Below, in pieces: positions 53,033 through 62,728 of a stretch of DNA of 64,000 nt (its first letter is position 1; each line of letters opens with the position of its first letter). The notes under the pieces were generated by a model that had not been told where the DNA came from, did no database searches, and saw nothing but the letters and a program-made list of their open reading frames with translations. This stretch comes from Streptomyces megasporus (lineage in GTDB: Bacteria; Actinomycetota; Actinomycetes; Streptomycetales; Streptomycetaceae): positions 1-64,000 of the forward strand of contig NZ_JODL01000027.1 of assembly GCF_000718985.1 (NCBI RefSeq), given 5' to 3'. Made by a program: the position numbers and the translations under genes.

Positions 53033-54057
53033 ATGCGTCCCGCCTTCCGCTGGGTGGCGAGCAGCCACACCAGGTAGCCGCCGCCGAGGAGGCCGGTGAC
53101 GACGCCCACGGCGAGCTGTCGCTCGGCGAAGAGGTTCTGGGCGACCCAGTCGGCGAGCACCAGCAGGGTCGCGCCCATGCAGGCGGCGGGCATCAGGTTG
53201 GGGCCGGGCGCGCGGGTGAGTCGCTTGGCGAGCTGGGGCGCGGTGAGCGCCACGAAGGAGACCGGCCCGGCGCAGGCGGCGGCGAAGGAGACCAGGACGA
53301 CGGCGGAGCCCAGCAGCACGGTGCGGGACCGCTCGACCGCGACCCCCAGGGAGCGGGCCGCGTCGTCGCCCATCTCCGTCATCAGCAGGCCGCGTCCGAA
53401 GCCGATGACGATCACGGGTCCCAGGATCGCCAGCGCGATGAGCAGGGGGGTGAGCTCGGGCCAACCGCGTCCGTCGAGGCTGCCGGTCATCCACAGGATC
53501 GCGCGGGAGGCCTCCATCAGCTTGCCGCGGGTGAGCAGGTAGTTGTTGACCCCGGTGAGCATCGCCATGACGCCGATGCCGACGAGGATCAGCCGGAAGC
53601 CGTGGAGGCCGCGACGCCGGGCGAGGACGTATATCAGCAGGCCGGTGAGGAGGCCCCCGGCGACGGCTCCGCCGGCCAGGGCCGCGCTGCCGCCGCCGGC
53701 GAGGACGACGATCAGCGCTCCCGTGGACGCCCCCTGGGTGAGGCCGAGCATGTCCGGGCTGCCCAGCGGGTTGCGCACCACGGACTGGAAGACCGCGCCG
53801 GCCAGGCCCAGGGAGGCGCCGACGAGGAGGGCGGCCAGGACGCGGGGCAGCCGCAGTTCGTTGACGATGAAGTCCTGGGAGGGGGTGCCGCCGCCGGTGA
53901 GGGTGGTCAGCACCTCGGCGGGGCTCATGGGGTAGTCGCCGCTGCCGATGGTGACGACGCCGGCGGCCAGGGCCACGAGCAGGCAGCCGGCGGCGGCGAC
54001 CAGGGCCCGGGGACGGTAGCGGAGGCTGAGCGTCTGTCCGACGCGGAGGGTCCTCAT
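53029..54057 (-). CDS. Iron-siderophore ABC permease (FecCD), des-linked, second subunit
   Basis: 342 aa, about 9-10 helices. LRLPRVLAALLVGASLGLAGAVFQSVVRNPLGSPDMLGLTQGASTGAL, ILWMTGSLDGRGW and GPVSFVALTAPQLAKRLTRAPGPNLMP. ATG at 54057 overlaps the other permease stop by 4 bp (ATGA). Expected to pair with the subunit encoded at 54054 for ferrioxamine import. Confidence 0.92.
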   Translation of the reverse strand: MRTLRVGQTLSLRYRPRALVAAAGCLLVALAAGVVTIGSGDYPMSPAEVLTTLTGGGTPSQDFIVNELRLPRVLAALLVGASLGLAGAVFQSVVRNPLGSPDMLGLTQGASTGALIVVLAGGGSAALAGGAVAGGLLTGLLIYVLARRRGLHGFRLILVGIGVMAMLTGVNNYLLTRGKLMEASRAILWMTGSLDGRGWPELTPLLIALAILGPVIVIGFGRGLLMTEMGDDAARSLGVAVERSRTVLLGSAVVLVSFAAACAGPVSFVALTAPQLAKRLTRAPGPNLMPAACMGATLLVLADWVAQNLFAERQLAVGVVTGLLGGGYLVWLLATQRKAGRI

Positions 54058-55124
54058 GCCGCCGCCACCTTCCGGTGCCGCAGGATGTAGAGGAAGAGGG
54101 GGCCGCCGAGGACCGCGGTGACGACGCCGACCTGGAGTTCGCCGGGGCGGCCCAGCAGCCGGCCGAGCACGTCGGAGCCGAGCAGCAGCACGGGGGCGAG
54201 CACCGTGCAGTAGGGCAGCATCCAGCGCAGGTCGGGGCCGGTGAGCGCGCGGACGAAGTGCGGCACCATCAGGCCGACGAAGACGATGGGACCGGCCGCG
54301 GCGGTGGCCGCGCCGCACAGCAGGGTGATGGCCACGATGCAGGCCGCCCGGACCCGCTCGGGCCGGGCGCCGAGTGCGCGGGCCTGGTCGTCGCCGAGCG
54401 CGAGGGCGTTGAGCGGTCGGGCGAGGGCGAGGGCGGTCAGGAGGCCCGCGGCCACGAACGGCAGCACCTGGACGACGGTGTCCATCCGGGCCGTGGCCAG
54501 GGAGCCGACGGTCCAGAAGCGCATCCGCTCCAGCGAGGCGCTGTCCATGATCATCGTGGCGTTGACGTAGGAGTACAGGGCGGCGTTGAGGGCCGCGCCG
54601 GCCAGGGCCAGCCGGGCCGGGGTGGCTCCGCGTCCGCCGCCGATCGCGTAGACGAGGGTGGAGACGACGGCGGCGCCGACCAGGGCGAACCACACATAAC
54701 CGGTGAATCCGGTCACCCCGAGGAAGCCGATGGCGGTGACCACGGCCGCCGACGCCCCGGCGTTGATGCCCAGGAGTCCCGGGTCCGCGAGCGGGTTGCG
54801 GGTGAGCGCCTGCATCACCGCGCCGGCCAGCCCGAGGGCCACCCCGGTGAGCAGTCCGAGCAGGGTGCGCGGCAGCCGCATCTCGTGGACGACGGCCCAG
54901 GTGGCGGAGTTCCGGTCGAAGAGTCCGTCCCAGACCTCGCCCACCGTCAGCGACCGGGCTCCGAAGCCGATGCTCAGCACCAGCAGGGCGAGCAGCAGCG
55001 CCAGGGCGCCCACCAGCCCCGCGGAGCGCAGGGCGGTGCCGCTCCTCGGGGCGGGACCCTCGGTGGGCGGGGACGGCGCCGGCACCGTCCTCCCTTCCGG
55101 AGGCGATGACTTGATCACTGACAC
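54054..55124 (-). CDS. Iron-siderophore ABC permease (FecCD), des-linked, first subunit
   Basis: 356 aa, about 9-10 helices. MRLPRTLLGLLTGVALGLAGAVMQALTRNPLADPGLLGINAGASAAVV, FWTVGSLATARMD and GPIVFVGLMVPHFVRALTGPDLRWM. GTG at 55124 with GGAG seven bases upstream. It starts 57 bp from the palindromic iron box shared with desE, so it should be iron-regulated. Confidence 0.92.
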   Translation of the reverse strand: MSVIKSSPPEGRTVPAPSPPTEGPAPRSGTALRSAGLVGALALLLALLVLSIGFGARSLTVGEVWDGLFDRNSATWAVVHEMRLPRTLLGLLTGVALGLAGAVMQALTRNPLADPGLLGINAGASAAVVTAIGFLGVTGFTGYVWFALVGAAVVSTLVYAIGGGRGATPARLALAGAALNAALYSYVNATMIMDSASLERMRFWTVGSLATARMDTVVQVLPFVAAGLLTALALARPLNALALGDDQARALGARPERVRAACIVAITLLCGAATAAAGPIVFVGLMVPHFVRALTGPDLRWMLPYCTVLAPVLLLGSDVLGRLLGRPGELQVGVVTAVLGGPLFLYILRHRKVAAA

Positions 55125-55180
55125 GTGCGGACTCCGGTGGTGCCGGGGCGGGCGAGCCACCCCCTTGGGCTCGGACTTTG

Positions 55181-55196
55181 GTTAGGTTAACCTAAC
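55181..55196. promoter_or_regulatory. Iron box between des-linked permease operon and desE
   Basis: GTTAGGTTAACCTAAC is a perfect 16-bp palindrome and matches the core of the DmdR/IdeR consensus. It sits between divergent starts at 55124 and 55260 and can control both. Confidence 0.85.
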
Positions 55197-55259
55197 AGCC
55201 GCGACCGGTCGTCTGATCCCCTGTCGTTTCCCATGTGCGTTTGCTAGAGAGGCACAGCC

Positions 55260-56297
55260 ATGTCCCGTGAAAGAACCGTCAACCTCTCCCGCCGGGGTCT
55301 CCTCGCGGCGGGTGGCGCCCTCGGCCTGGGCGCCCTGCTGTCGGCGTGCGGCGACGGCGGTTCGGGGACCTCGGGGAAGGGATCGGGGAAGGACGGGGGC
55401 TCCTGGTCGTTCACCGACGACCGCAAGGAGAAGGTCACCGCCGACAAGACGCCCGAGCGCATCGTGGCGTTCACCGGGACCGCCGCCGCCCTCGCCGACT
55501 TCGGGCTCAAGGACCGGATCGTCGGCGTCTTCGGCGAGACGACCCTGGACGACGGCTCGGCCCACCCCCAGGCCGGCGACCTGGACGTGAAGAAGATCGA
55601 GGTCATCGGCAACGTCTGGGGCGAGTTCGACATCGAGAAGTACGCGGCGCTCAACCCCGAGCTGCTGGTCACGCACCAGTACGACGAGGGGTCGCTGTGG
55701 TACGTGCCGGACGAGAGCAAGGACAAGATCCTCAAGCTCGCCCCCAGCGTCGCCGTCCAGGTGGCCAACGTCTCCCTGCTCAAGCCGATCCAGCGCTACG
55801 CCGAACTGGCCGAGTCCCTGGGCGCCGACCTGAGGTCCCGGCAGGTCACCGACGGCAAGGCCCGCTTCGAGGCCGCCTCCGAGAAGCTCCGCAAGGCCGC
55901 CAAGGCCAGTGGCGGCCTGCGGGTGATGGCCGCCTCCGGCAGTGCCGACTACTTCTACGTCTCCACGCCCGAGCCCGCGGCCGACCTGAACTACTTCGCC
56001 GAGCTCGGCGTGAACTTCGTCATCCCCGAGGACACCAAGGAGAGCGGCGGCTACTTCCAGAGCCTTAGCTGGGAGAACGCCGGCGAGTACGAGGCCGACC
56101 TCATCATCCTCGACAACCGCGGCACGGCGCTGCAGCCCGAGGACCTGAAGTCCAAGCCCACCTGGACGTCCCTCCCGGCGGTCAAGGCCGGACAGGTCGC
56201 CGAGTGGGACCCGGTGCCGCGCTTCTCCTACCAGGGCGCCGCTCCGCTGCTGGAGAACCTGGCCGACGCCATCTCCAAGGCCAAGAAGCTCGGCTGA
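55260..56297 (+). CDS. desE: Ferrioxamine-binding lipoprotein DesE
   Basis: 345 aa periplasmic-binding type III lipoprotein. Leader with twin arginine (SRRGLLAAGGALGLGALLSAC); lipobox LSAC with Cys about residue 30. Mature domain: SWSFTDDRKEKVTADKTPERIVAFTGTAAALADFGLKDRIVGVFGE, ALNPELLVTHQYDEGSLWYVPDE, ADLIILDNRGTALQP. ATG at 55260. The order desE-desF-desA-desB-desC-desD equals that in Streptomyces, which supports the name. Delivers ferrioxamine to the divergent ABC transporter. Confidence 0.93.
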   Translation: MSRERTVNLSRRGLLAAGGALGLGALLSACGDGGSGTSGKGSGKDGGSWSFTDDRKEKVTADKTPERIVAFTGTAAALADFGLKDRIVGVFGETTLDDGSAHPQAGDLDVKKIEVIGNVWGEFDIEKYAALNPELLVTHQYDEGSLWYVPDESKDKILKLAPSVAVQVANVSLLKPIQRYAELAESLGADLRSRQVTDGKARFEAASEKLRKAAKASGGLRVMAASGSADYFYVSTPEPAADLNYFAELGVNFVIPEDTKESGGYFQSLSWENAGEYEADLIILDNRGTALQPEDLKSKPTWTSLPAVKAGQVAEWDPVPRFSYQGAAPLLENLADAISKAKKLG

Positions 56298-56379
56298 GAC
56301 CGGGCAGGGCGCCCGCGGGCGCCCGTCGGACCTCGCAGGACCCCGCAGGACAGCCACCCGTCGAGAAGGAGATCAGCGG

Positions 56380-57273
56380 ATGACTCCGCGCACCGCCGTC
56401 CCGCTCGCCGCTCCCCCGAGGGCGGTCCGTCGTCCCGCCGCCCGGCCGGCCTCGCCGTTCCGCTTCTTCGACGCCGCGGTGGTGCGCCGCCGACGGCTCG
56501 GGCCCTCCATCGTCCGGATCACCTTCGGCGGGGAGCAGCTCCGGGAGTTCGCGGGCGGCGGTCGGGACCAGAGCTTCTCGCTCTTCCTGCCGCACCCCGG
56601 CCAGGCCGAGCCGGTCGTCCCGGTGGAGCTGGGCGACGCCTGGTTCGCGGCCTGGCGGGCGATGGACCCCTCGGTGCGCGCGGTCATGCGGTCCTACACC
56701 GTGTGCGGGCAGCGCCCGGAGGCGGGCGAGGTGGACGTCGACTTCGTCCTGCACGGTGACACCGGGCCCGCCACCCGCTGGGCGCGCGGCGCCCGCCCGG
56801 GGGACCGGGTCCGTCTGCTGGGCCCCCGGACGGCGGAGAACAAGAGCGTCGGCTTCCGTCCCCCCTCGGACACCGACTGGGTGCTGCTCGCCGCCGACGA
56901 GACGGCGCTGCCGGCGGTCGCGGGCATCCTGGCCTGGCTGCCCGCCGGAACGCGGGCACGGGTGTGGGTCGAGGTGCCCCGGGCCGAGGACACCCGTCCG
57001 CTGCCCACCGCGGCCGACGCCGAGGTCACCTGGCTGGTGCGGGAGGACGGCCGCGCGCACGGCGCGGTGGTCGAGGCCGTGCGCGCGGCCGTGCTGCCCG
57101 CGGGCACCCCGTACGCGTGGTTGGCGGGCGAGTCCGGCGCGGTGCGCGCGCTGCGCCGCCACCTGGTGTCCGAACGCGGCCTGGAACGGGGGCGGGTGGC
57201 CTTCTCCGGCTACTGGCGGCTGGGCGTCTCCGAGGAGGGCCTGCGCGCCGAGGCGCTCGCCGGCGCCGCGTGA
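56380..57273 (+). CDS. desF: Siderophore-interacting protein DesF (ferric-siderophore reductase)
   Basis: 297 aa FAD/NAD(P)H flavoprotein of the SIP family. FAD-binding: VMRSYTVCGQRPE (the R-x-Y-T/S motif), VDVDFVLHGDTGPATRWARGARPGDRVRLLGPR. C-terminal SIP domain: WVLLAADETALPAVAGILAWLP, AWLAGESGAVRALRRHLVSERGLERGRVAFSGYWRLG. Likely releases iron from imported ferrioxamine by reduction. ATG at 56380 with AAGGAGAT upstream. The 82 bp after desE contain an 18-bp GC palindrome (56307-56324) of uncertain meaning. Confidence 0.92.
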   Translation: MTPRTAVPLAAPPRAVRRPAARPASPFRFFDAAVVRRRRLGPSIVRITFGGEQLREFAGGGRDQSFSLFLPHPGQAEPVVPVELGDAWFAAWRAMDPSVRAVMRSYTVCGQRPEAGEVDVDFVLHGDTGPATRWARGARPGDRVRLLGPRTAENKSVGFRPPSDTDWVLLAADETALPAVAGILAWLPAGTRARVWVEVPRAEDTRPLPTAADAEVTWLVREDGRAHGAVVEAVRAAVLPAGTPYAWLAGESGAVRALRRHLVSERGLERGRVAFSGYWRLGVSEEGLRAEALAGAA

Positions 57274-57357
57274 CGGCGGCTCGGTCCCCTACGGAGCCCC
57301 GATACCCCCGATATGACGTCCCGCGGCGCACGGGGCTCTTGCACAACCAAGGTCAAG

Positions 57358-57376
57358 TTAGGCTAGCCTCACCTAA
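57358..57376. promoter_or_regulatory. Iron box upstream of desA
   Basis: TTAGGCTAGCCTCACCTAA matches the iron-box consensus TTAGGTTAGGCTCACCTAA at 16 or more of 19 positions and lies 31 bp upstream of the desA start. Expected to give iron-repressed desABCD expression. Confidence 0.88.
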
Positions 57377-57407
57377 GTCAAACGCCCCCAACTCGGAGGA
57401 CCCGAGC

Positions 57408-58967
57408 GTGAGTCTCCAGGGATCCCCTGCTCCCCTCGCCGGCACCGTCGCCGAAGCGGCCGAAGCCGCCGACGATCCCCGCTCCCACCTGTTGAACAAC
57501 GCCACCGCCGAGGACTACCGGAGCCTGGTGGCCGAAGGCGTGGCGCGGGTCGCCCGGGCGGTCGCCGAAACCGCTCGCCCGTTCACCGGAGTCACCCCGG
57601 AGGACCTGGCTCCCGGGATAAGCGCGATCGACCTCGACCGGCCCCTGGGCGACCCGGCCGCCGCCCTCGACGAGTTGGAGCGGATCTACCTCCGCGACGC
57701 GGTCTACTTCCACCACCCCCGCTACCTGGCCCACCTCAACTGCCCGGTGGCGCTCCCCGCCCTCCTCGGCGAGGCCGTCCTCTCGGCCGTCAACTCCTCC
57801 CTCGACACCTGGGACCAGAGCGCGGGCGGCACCTTGATGGAGCGTCGGCTCGTCGACTGGACGGCCGCGCGCATCGGTCTGGGCCGGGCCGCGGACGGCG
57901 TCTTCACCAGCGGCGGGACCCAGTCCAACCTGCAGGCGCTGCTGCTGGCCCGCGAGGAGGCCTTCCGGCTGTTGCGGAAGAACTCCCCCACCCCGCCGCC
58001 CGTCTCCGCGATGCTGCCGAAACTGCGCGTCCTCACCTCCGAGGCCGCCCACTTCTCCGTCCTGAAGAGCGCCAAACTCCTCGGCCTGGAACCGGAGTCC
58101 GTCGTCTCCGTGCCCTGCGACGGCGACCGCCGGATGCGCGTCGACGCCCTCGCCCGCGAACTGCGGCGCTGCCGGGAGGAGGGCCTGACCGTGATGGCCG
58201 TCTCCGCCACCGCCGGCACCACCGACTTCGGTTCCATCGACCCCCTCCCGGAGATCGCCGACCTGTGCGAGGAGGCCGGGACGTGGTTCCACGTCGACGC
58301 CGCCTACGGCTGCGGGCTGCTGGTCTCGGCCACCCGTCGCCGGCTCCTGGAGGGCATCGAGCGGGCCGACTCGGTCACCGTGGACTACCACAAGTCCTTC
58401 TTCCAGCCGGTCAGTTCCAGTGCCGTCATCGTCCGCGACGGCGACACCCTGCGGCACGCGACCTACCACGCCGACTACCTCAACCCGGCCCGCAGCGCCG
58501 AGCAGCGCATCCCCAACCAGGTCGACAAGTCTCTCCAGACCACCCGTCGCTTCGACGCGCTGAAGCTCTGGCTGACCCTGCGCATCATGGGCGCCGACGC
58601 GGTGGGCGCGCTCTTCGACCGGGTCGTGGACCTCGCCGCCGACGCCTGGCGACTGCTGGAGGACGACCCGCGCTTCACCGTCGTCACCAAGCCCACCCTC
58701 TCCACCCTGGTCTTCCGCTACGTGCCCGAGGAGCCCGTCGGGGAGACGGCCGTGGACCTGGCCAACCTCCACGCCCGCGAGGCCCTGGCCGCCTCCGGCG
58801 AGGCCGTGGTCGCCGGGACGGTGGTCGACGGCCGGCACCACCTGAAGTTCACCCTGCTCAACCCCGAGACCTCACCGGACGACATCCGCGCCGTCCTCGA
58901 CCTGATCGCGGCGCACGCGAAGGACCACCTGTCCGCCGCCCACCTCACCGGCTCACCGGCCGCCTGA
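57408..58967 (+). CDS. desA: Lysine decarboxylase DesA (PLP)
   Basis: 519 aa group II PLP decarboxylase that makes cadaverine from lysine, the first step to desferrioxamine. [36 protein letters not shown] (cofactor-stacking His), [15 protein letters not shown] (Asp), and [18 protein letters not shown] (Schiff-base Lys in DYHK). GTG at 57408 with GGAGGA upstream. First gene of desABCD. Confidence 0.95.
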   Translation: MSLQGSPAPLAGTVAEAAEAADDPRSHLLNNATAEDYRSLVAEGVARVARAVAETARPFTGVTPEDLAPGISAIDLDRPLGDPAAALDELERIYLRDAVYFHHPRYLAHLNCPVALPALLGEAVLSAVNSSLDTWDQSAGGTLMERRLVDWTAARIGLGRAADGVFTSGGTQSNLQALLLAREEAFRLLRKNSPTPPPVSAMLPKLRVLTSEAAHFSVLKSAKLLGLEPESVVSVPCDGDRRMRVDALARELRRCREEGLTVMAVSATAGTTDFGSIDPLPEIADLCEEAGTWFHVDAAYGCGLLVSATRRRLLEGIERADSVTVDYHKSFFQPVSSSAVIVRDGDTLRHATYHADYLNPARSAEQRIPNQVDKSLQTTRRFDALKLWLTLRIMGADAVGALFDRVVDLAADAWRLLEDDPRFTVVTKPTLSTLVFRYVPEEPVGETAVDLANLHAREALAASGEAVVAGTVVDGRHHLKFTLLNPETSPDDIRAVLDLIAAHAKDHLSAAHLTGSPAA

Positions 58968-58989
58968 CGCACCCTCAACCGGAGACGAC

Positions 58990-60327
58990 GTGTCCACCCC
59001 TGACGGCACCTCTCACAACGCCCCGCACGGCGCCCCGTACGACTTCATAGCCATCGGCCTGGGCCCCTTCAACCTGGGCCTGGCCTGCCTCACGGAGCCG
59101 ATCGACGACCTCGACGGCCTCTTCCTGGAGAGCCGCTCCGCATTCGACTGGCACCCCGGGATGCTCCTGGACGGCGTCACCCTGCAGACGCCTTTCATGG
59201 CCGACCTGGTGACCCTGGCCGACCCCACCTCCCCGTACTCCTTCCTCAACTACCTCAAGCAGTCCGGCCGGCTGTACCCGTTCTACATCCGCGAGAACTT
59301 CTATCCGCTGCGCGCCGAGTACAACGCCTACTGCCGCTGGGCCGCGAGCCGGCTCTCCTCGGTCCGCTTCGGCCACGAGGTCACCGCCGTCTCCCACGAC
59401 GAGGAGAGCGGCCTCTACACCGTCACCGCCCGCGACACCACCACCGGAGAGCACACCGAGCACCTGGCCCGCCGACTCGTCCTGGGCACCGGCACCCCGC
59501 CCCACGTCCCCGCGGCCTGCGAGGGGCTGGGCGGCGACGCCATCCACAACTCCCGTTACCTGGAACACAAGGAGGCCCTCCAGGCCAAGCGGAGCATCAC
59601 CGTCGTCGGCAGCGGCCAGAGCGCCGCCGAGATCTACCACGACCTGCTCTCCGAGATCGACGCCCACGGCTACAGCCTCACCTGGGTCACCCGCTCCCCG
59701 CGGTTCTTCCCGCTGGAGTACACCAAGCTGACCCTGGAGATGACCTCCCCCGACTACATCGACTACTTCCACGCCCTCCCCGAGGCCACCCGCCACCGGC
59801 TGGAGGACGAGCAGAAGGGCCTCTTCAAGGGCATCAACGCGGATCTCATCGACGGCATCTTCGACCTGCTGTACAGCAAGAGCGTCTCCGGTCCCGTCCC
59901 CACCCGGCTGCTGACCAACACCGCCCTCGCCTCCGCCTCCTACGACGAGGCGAGCGGCACCTACACCCTCGGCCTCCACCAGCACGAGCAGGACAGAAAG
60001 TTCACGCTCACCACCGAGGGGCTGATCCTGGCCACCGGCTACCGCTACCGCGTCCCCGCCTTCCTGGACGGCATCCGCGACCGACTCCGCTTCGACGGCT
60101 CGGGACGCTTCGACGTCGCCCGCAACTACAGCGTCGACGTCACCGGCCACGGCGTCTTCCTGCAGAACGGCGCGGTCCACGCCCACAGCGTCACCTCGCC
60201 GGACCTGGGCATGGGCCCGTACCGCAACTCCTGCATCATCCGCGACATCCTCGGCCGCGAGGTCTACCCGATCGAGAAGACCATCGCCTTCCAGGAGTTC
60301 GGCGCCCCCGAGGGGGACATCGCGTGA
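58990..60327 (+). CDS. desB: Cadaverine N-hydroxylase DesB (FAD monooxygenase)
   Basis: 445 aa flavin N-monooxygenase, IucD/SidA/PvdA family, converting cadaverine to N-hydroxycadaverine. FAD motif [16 protein letters not shown], then [36 protein letters not shown] (family signature), NADPH motif [17 protein letters not shown] and C-terminal [18 protein letters not shown] at 58990, 22 bp after desA; its 3' end overlaps desC by 4 bp. Confidence 0.95.
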   Translation: MSTPDGTSHNAPHGAPYDFIAIGLGPFNLGLACLTEPIDDLDGLFLESRSAFDWHPGMLLDGVTLQTPFMADLVTLADPTSPYSFLNYLKQSGRLYPFYIRENFYPLRAEYNAYCRWAASRLSSVRFGHEVTAVSHDEESGLYTVTARDTTTGEHTEHLARRLVLGTGTPPHVPAACEGLGGDAIHNSRYLEHKEALQAKRSITVVGSGQSAAEIYHDLLSEIDAHGYSLTWVTRSPRFFPLEYTKLTLEMTSPDYIDYFHALPEATRHRLEDEQKGLFKGINADLIDGIFDLLYSKSVSGPVPTRLLTNTALASASYDEASGTYTLGLHQHEQDRKFTLTTEGLILATGYRYRVPAFLDGIRDRLRFDGSGRFDVARNYSVDVTGHGVFLQNGAVHAHSVTSPDLGMGPYRNSCIIRDILGREVYPIEKTIAFQEFGAPEGDIA

Positions 60328-60896
60328 GGGACACCGTCTTCCGCCGCGAGGACCCCGAGCTGGGCGAGTTCTCCGTGGTCACCCTCGACCCGAAGGCCGA
60401 CGCGGCCCTGCTGCTGGGCTGGGTGACCCACCCCAAGGCCGTGTACTGGATGATGCAGAACGCCGACGAGGCCGAGGTCGCCCACGAGTACGGCAAGATC
60501 GCCGAACACCCGCACCACGACGCCTTCCTCGGCCTGCACCGGGGCCGTCCCGCGTTCCTCGTCGAACGCTACGACCCCGCGCACGTGGAACTCGCCGGGC
60601 TGTACGACCACGAGGAGGGCGACGTCGGCATGCACTTCCTCACCGCGCCCGCCGACCGACCCGTCCACGGCTTCACCCTGGCCGTCATCACCACGGTGAT
60701 GGCGATGCTCTTCGACGACCCGGCGACCCGGCGCGTGGTCGTCGAACCCGACGTCCGGAACACCGCCGTGCACGCCCTCAACGCCGCCGTCGGCTTCGAG
60801 GTCGTCCGGCGGATCGTCAAACCGGAGAAGGAAGCCCTGCTCAGCGTCTGCACCCGCCGACGGTTCGAGGCCGCCGTACGAGGAGCCACCCCGTGA
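60324..60896 (+). CDS. desC: N-hydroxycadaverine acyltransferase DesC (GNAT)
   Basis: 190 aa IucB-type GNAT acyltransferase that adds succinyl or acetyl groups from CoA to N-hydroxycadaverine. [107 protein letters not shown] at 60324 overlaps desB (GTGA); 3' end overlaps desD (GTGA). Confidence 0.95.
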   Translation: MRDTVFRREDPELGEFSVVTLDPKADAALLLGWVTHPKAVYWMMQNADEAEVAHEYGKIAEHPHHDAFLGLHRGRPAFLVERYDPAHVELAGLYDHEEGDVGMHFLTAPADRPVHGFTLAVITTVMAMLFDDPATRRVVVEPDVRNTAVHALNAAVGFEVVRRIVKPEKEALLSVCTRRRFEAAVRGATP

Positions 60897-62722
60897 CACC
60901 CCGCCCCCACGCCACTCACCACGCCACTCACCACGCCGATCCCCACGCGGCCGTGGCCCATCTGACCCCCGAGAACTGGGATGCCGCCGTCCGGCTGCTG
61001 CTGCGCAAGGCCCTGTCCGAGTTCTCCCACGAACGCCTGCTGACCCCCACTCCGCTGGGCGACGGCCGCTACGCCGTCACCAGCGACGACGGCCGCGTCG
61101 AGTACCGCTTCACCGCTCGGCTGATGGCGCTCGACCACTGGCAGATCGACGCCGCCGGCATCACCCGTCTGCGCGACGGGGCCGAGGCGCCGCTGGACGC
61201 CCTCGCCTTCTTCACCGAGTTCCGCGGCGCCCTCGGCCTGAGCGACGAGGTCCTCCCCGTCTACCTGGAGGAGATCGGCTCCACCCTCGCGAGCACCGCG
61301 TACAAGCTCGCCAAGGAACCCGTCGGCGCCGACGAGCTCGCCGCCTCCGACTTCCAGGCGATCGAGACCGGCATGACCGAGGGTCACCCCTGCTTCGTCG
61401 CCAACAACGGCCGCCTCGGCTTCGGCGTCCACGAGTACCTGGCCTACGCCCCGGAGACGGCCTCACCGGTACGGCTGCTGTGGGTGGCCGCCCACCGCGA
61501 CCACACCACCTTCACCTGCTCGGCCGACACCGACTACGCCACGCTGCTCCGCGCCGAACTCGGACCGGGCACCCTCGACCGCTTCGCCTCCGTCATGAGC
61601 GGCCTGGGCCTGGACCTCGCGGACTACCTGCTGATCCCGGTCCACCCCTGGCAGTGGTGGAACAAGCTCGCCGTGACGTTCTCCTCGGAGGTCGCCGAGC
61701 GCCGGATCGTCCTCCTCGGCGAGGGCGAGGACGAGTACCTGGCCCAGCAGTCCATCCGGACCTTCTTCAACACCGGCGACCCCGCCAAGCACTATGTGAA
61801 GACGGCCCTGTCCGTGCTGAACATGGGCTTCATGCGGGGTCTGTCGGCCGCCTACATGGAGGCCACCCCCGCCATCAACGACTGGCTGGCCGACTTGATC
61901 GCCAAGGACCCCGTGCTGCGCGGCACCGGGCTGAGCGTCATCCGCGAACGCGCCGCCGTCGGCTACCGCCACCCCGGTTACGAGGCCGCCACCGACCGCT
62001 ACTCGCCGTACCGCAAGATGCTCGCGGCCCTGTGGCGGGAGAGCCCCGTCCCGCAACTGGAGGAGGGACAGCGCCTGGCCACCATGGCGGCCCTGCTCCA
62101 CACCGACCGCGAGGGGCGTTCGCTGGCCGCCGCGTTGATCGAACGCTCCGGGCTGACCCCCGAGGAGTGGCTGGGCCGCTACCTCGACGCCTACCTCACC
62201 CCGCTGCTGCACAGCTTCTACGCCCACGACCTGGTGTACATGCCGCACGGCGAGAACGTCATCCTGGTGCTGGAGGGCGACGCCGTGGCCCGGGTGGTGT
62301 TCAAGGACATCGCCGAGGAGATCGTCGTGATGAACCCCGATGCGAAGCTGCCCCCGAAGGTGGAGCGCATCCGCGCCGAGGTCCCCGAGGAGATGCGGCT
62401 GCTGTCGATCCTCACCGACGTCTTCGACTGCTTCCTGCGCCACCTCGGCGCGATCCTCGCCGACCGGGGCGTGCTGACGGAGGACGCCTTCTGGCGCACG
62501 GTCGCCGAGGCGGTGCTCCGCTACCAGGAGTCCGTGCCGGAGCTGGCCGAACGGTTCGAGCGGTACGACATCTTCGCCGAGAAGTTCGCGCTCTCCTGCC
62601 TCAACCGGCTCCAACTGCGCGACAACCGGCAGATGGTGGACCTGGCGGACCCGTCCGGCGCGCTCCAACTCGTCGGCGATCTGAGGAACCCCATCGCCCC
62701 CTTCGCACCCGGGAGGGCCTGA
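60893..62722 (+). CDS. desD: Desferrioxamine synthetase DesD (NIS, IucA/IucC family)
   Basis: 609 aa NRPS-independent siderophore synthetase that joins and cyclises hydroxamate units to desferrioxamine using ATP. Motifs: FQAIETGMTEGHPCFVANNGRLGFG, LLIPVHPWQWWNKL, QQSIRTFFNTGDPAKHYVKTALSVLNMGFMRGLS, YLDAYLTPLLHSFYAHDLVYMPHGENVILVLEGDAVARVVFKDIAEEIVVMNP. The N-terminus has a His-rich stretch (HATHHATHHADPHAA). GTG at 60893. Six bases before an MFS gene. Confidence 0.95.
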   Translation: MTPRPHATHHATHHADPHAAVAHLTPENWDAAVRLLLRKALSEFSHERLLTPTPLGDGRYAVTSDDGRVEYRFTARLMALDHWQIDAAGITRLRDGAEAPLDALAFFTEFRGALGLSDEVLPVYLEEIGSTLASTAYKLAKEPVGADELAASDFQAIETGMTEGHPCFVANNGRLGFGVHEYLAYAPETASPVRLLWVAAHRDHTTFTCSADTDYATLLRAELGPGTLDRFASVMSGLGLDLADYLLIPVHPWQWWNKLAVTFSSEVAERRIVLLGEGEDEYLAQQSIRTFFNTGDPAKHYVKTALSVLNMGFMRGLSAAYMEATPAINDWLADLIAKDPVLRGTGLSVIRERAAVGYRHPGYEAATDRYSPYRKMLAALWRESPVPQLEEGQRLATMAALLHTDREGRSLAAALIERSGLTPEEWLGRYLDAYLTPLLHSFYAHDLVYMPHGENVILVLEGDAVARVVFKDIAEEIVVMNPDAKLPPKVERIRAEVPEEMRLLSILTDVFDCFLRHLGAILADRGVLTEDAFWRTVAEAVLRYQESVPELAERFERYDIFAEKFALSCLNRLQLRDNRQMVDLADPSGALQLVGDLRNPIAPFAPGRA

Positions 62723-62728
62723 CCCGGC

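Noticed and set aside
56307..56324. GGGCGCCCGCGGGCGCCC palindrome between desE and desF as a terminator
   Set aside because: It has no free loop unless inner pairs open, and desF clearly belongs to the same set. At most a weak attenuator, so not annotated.
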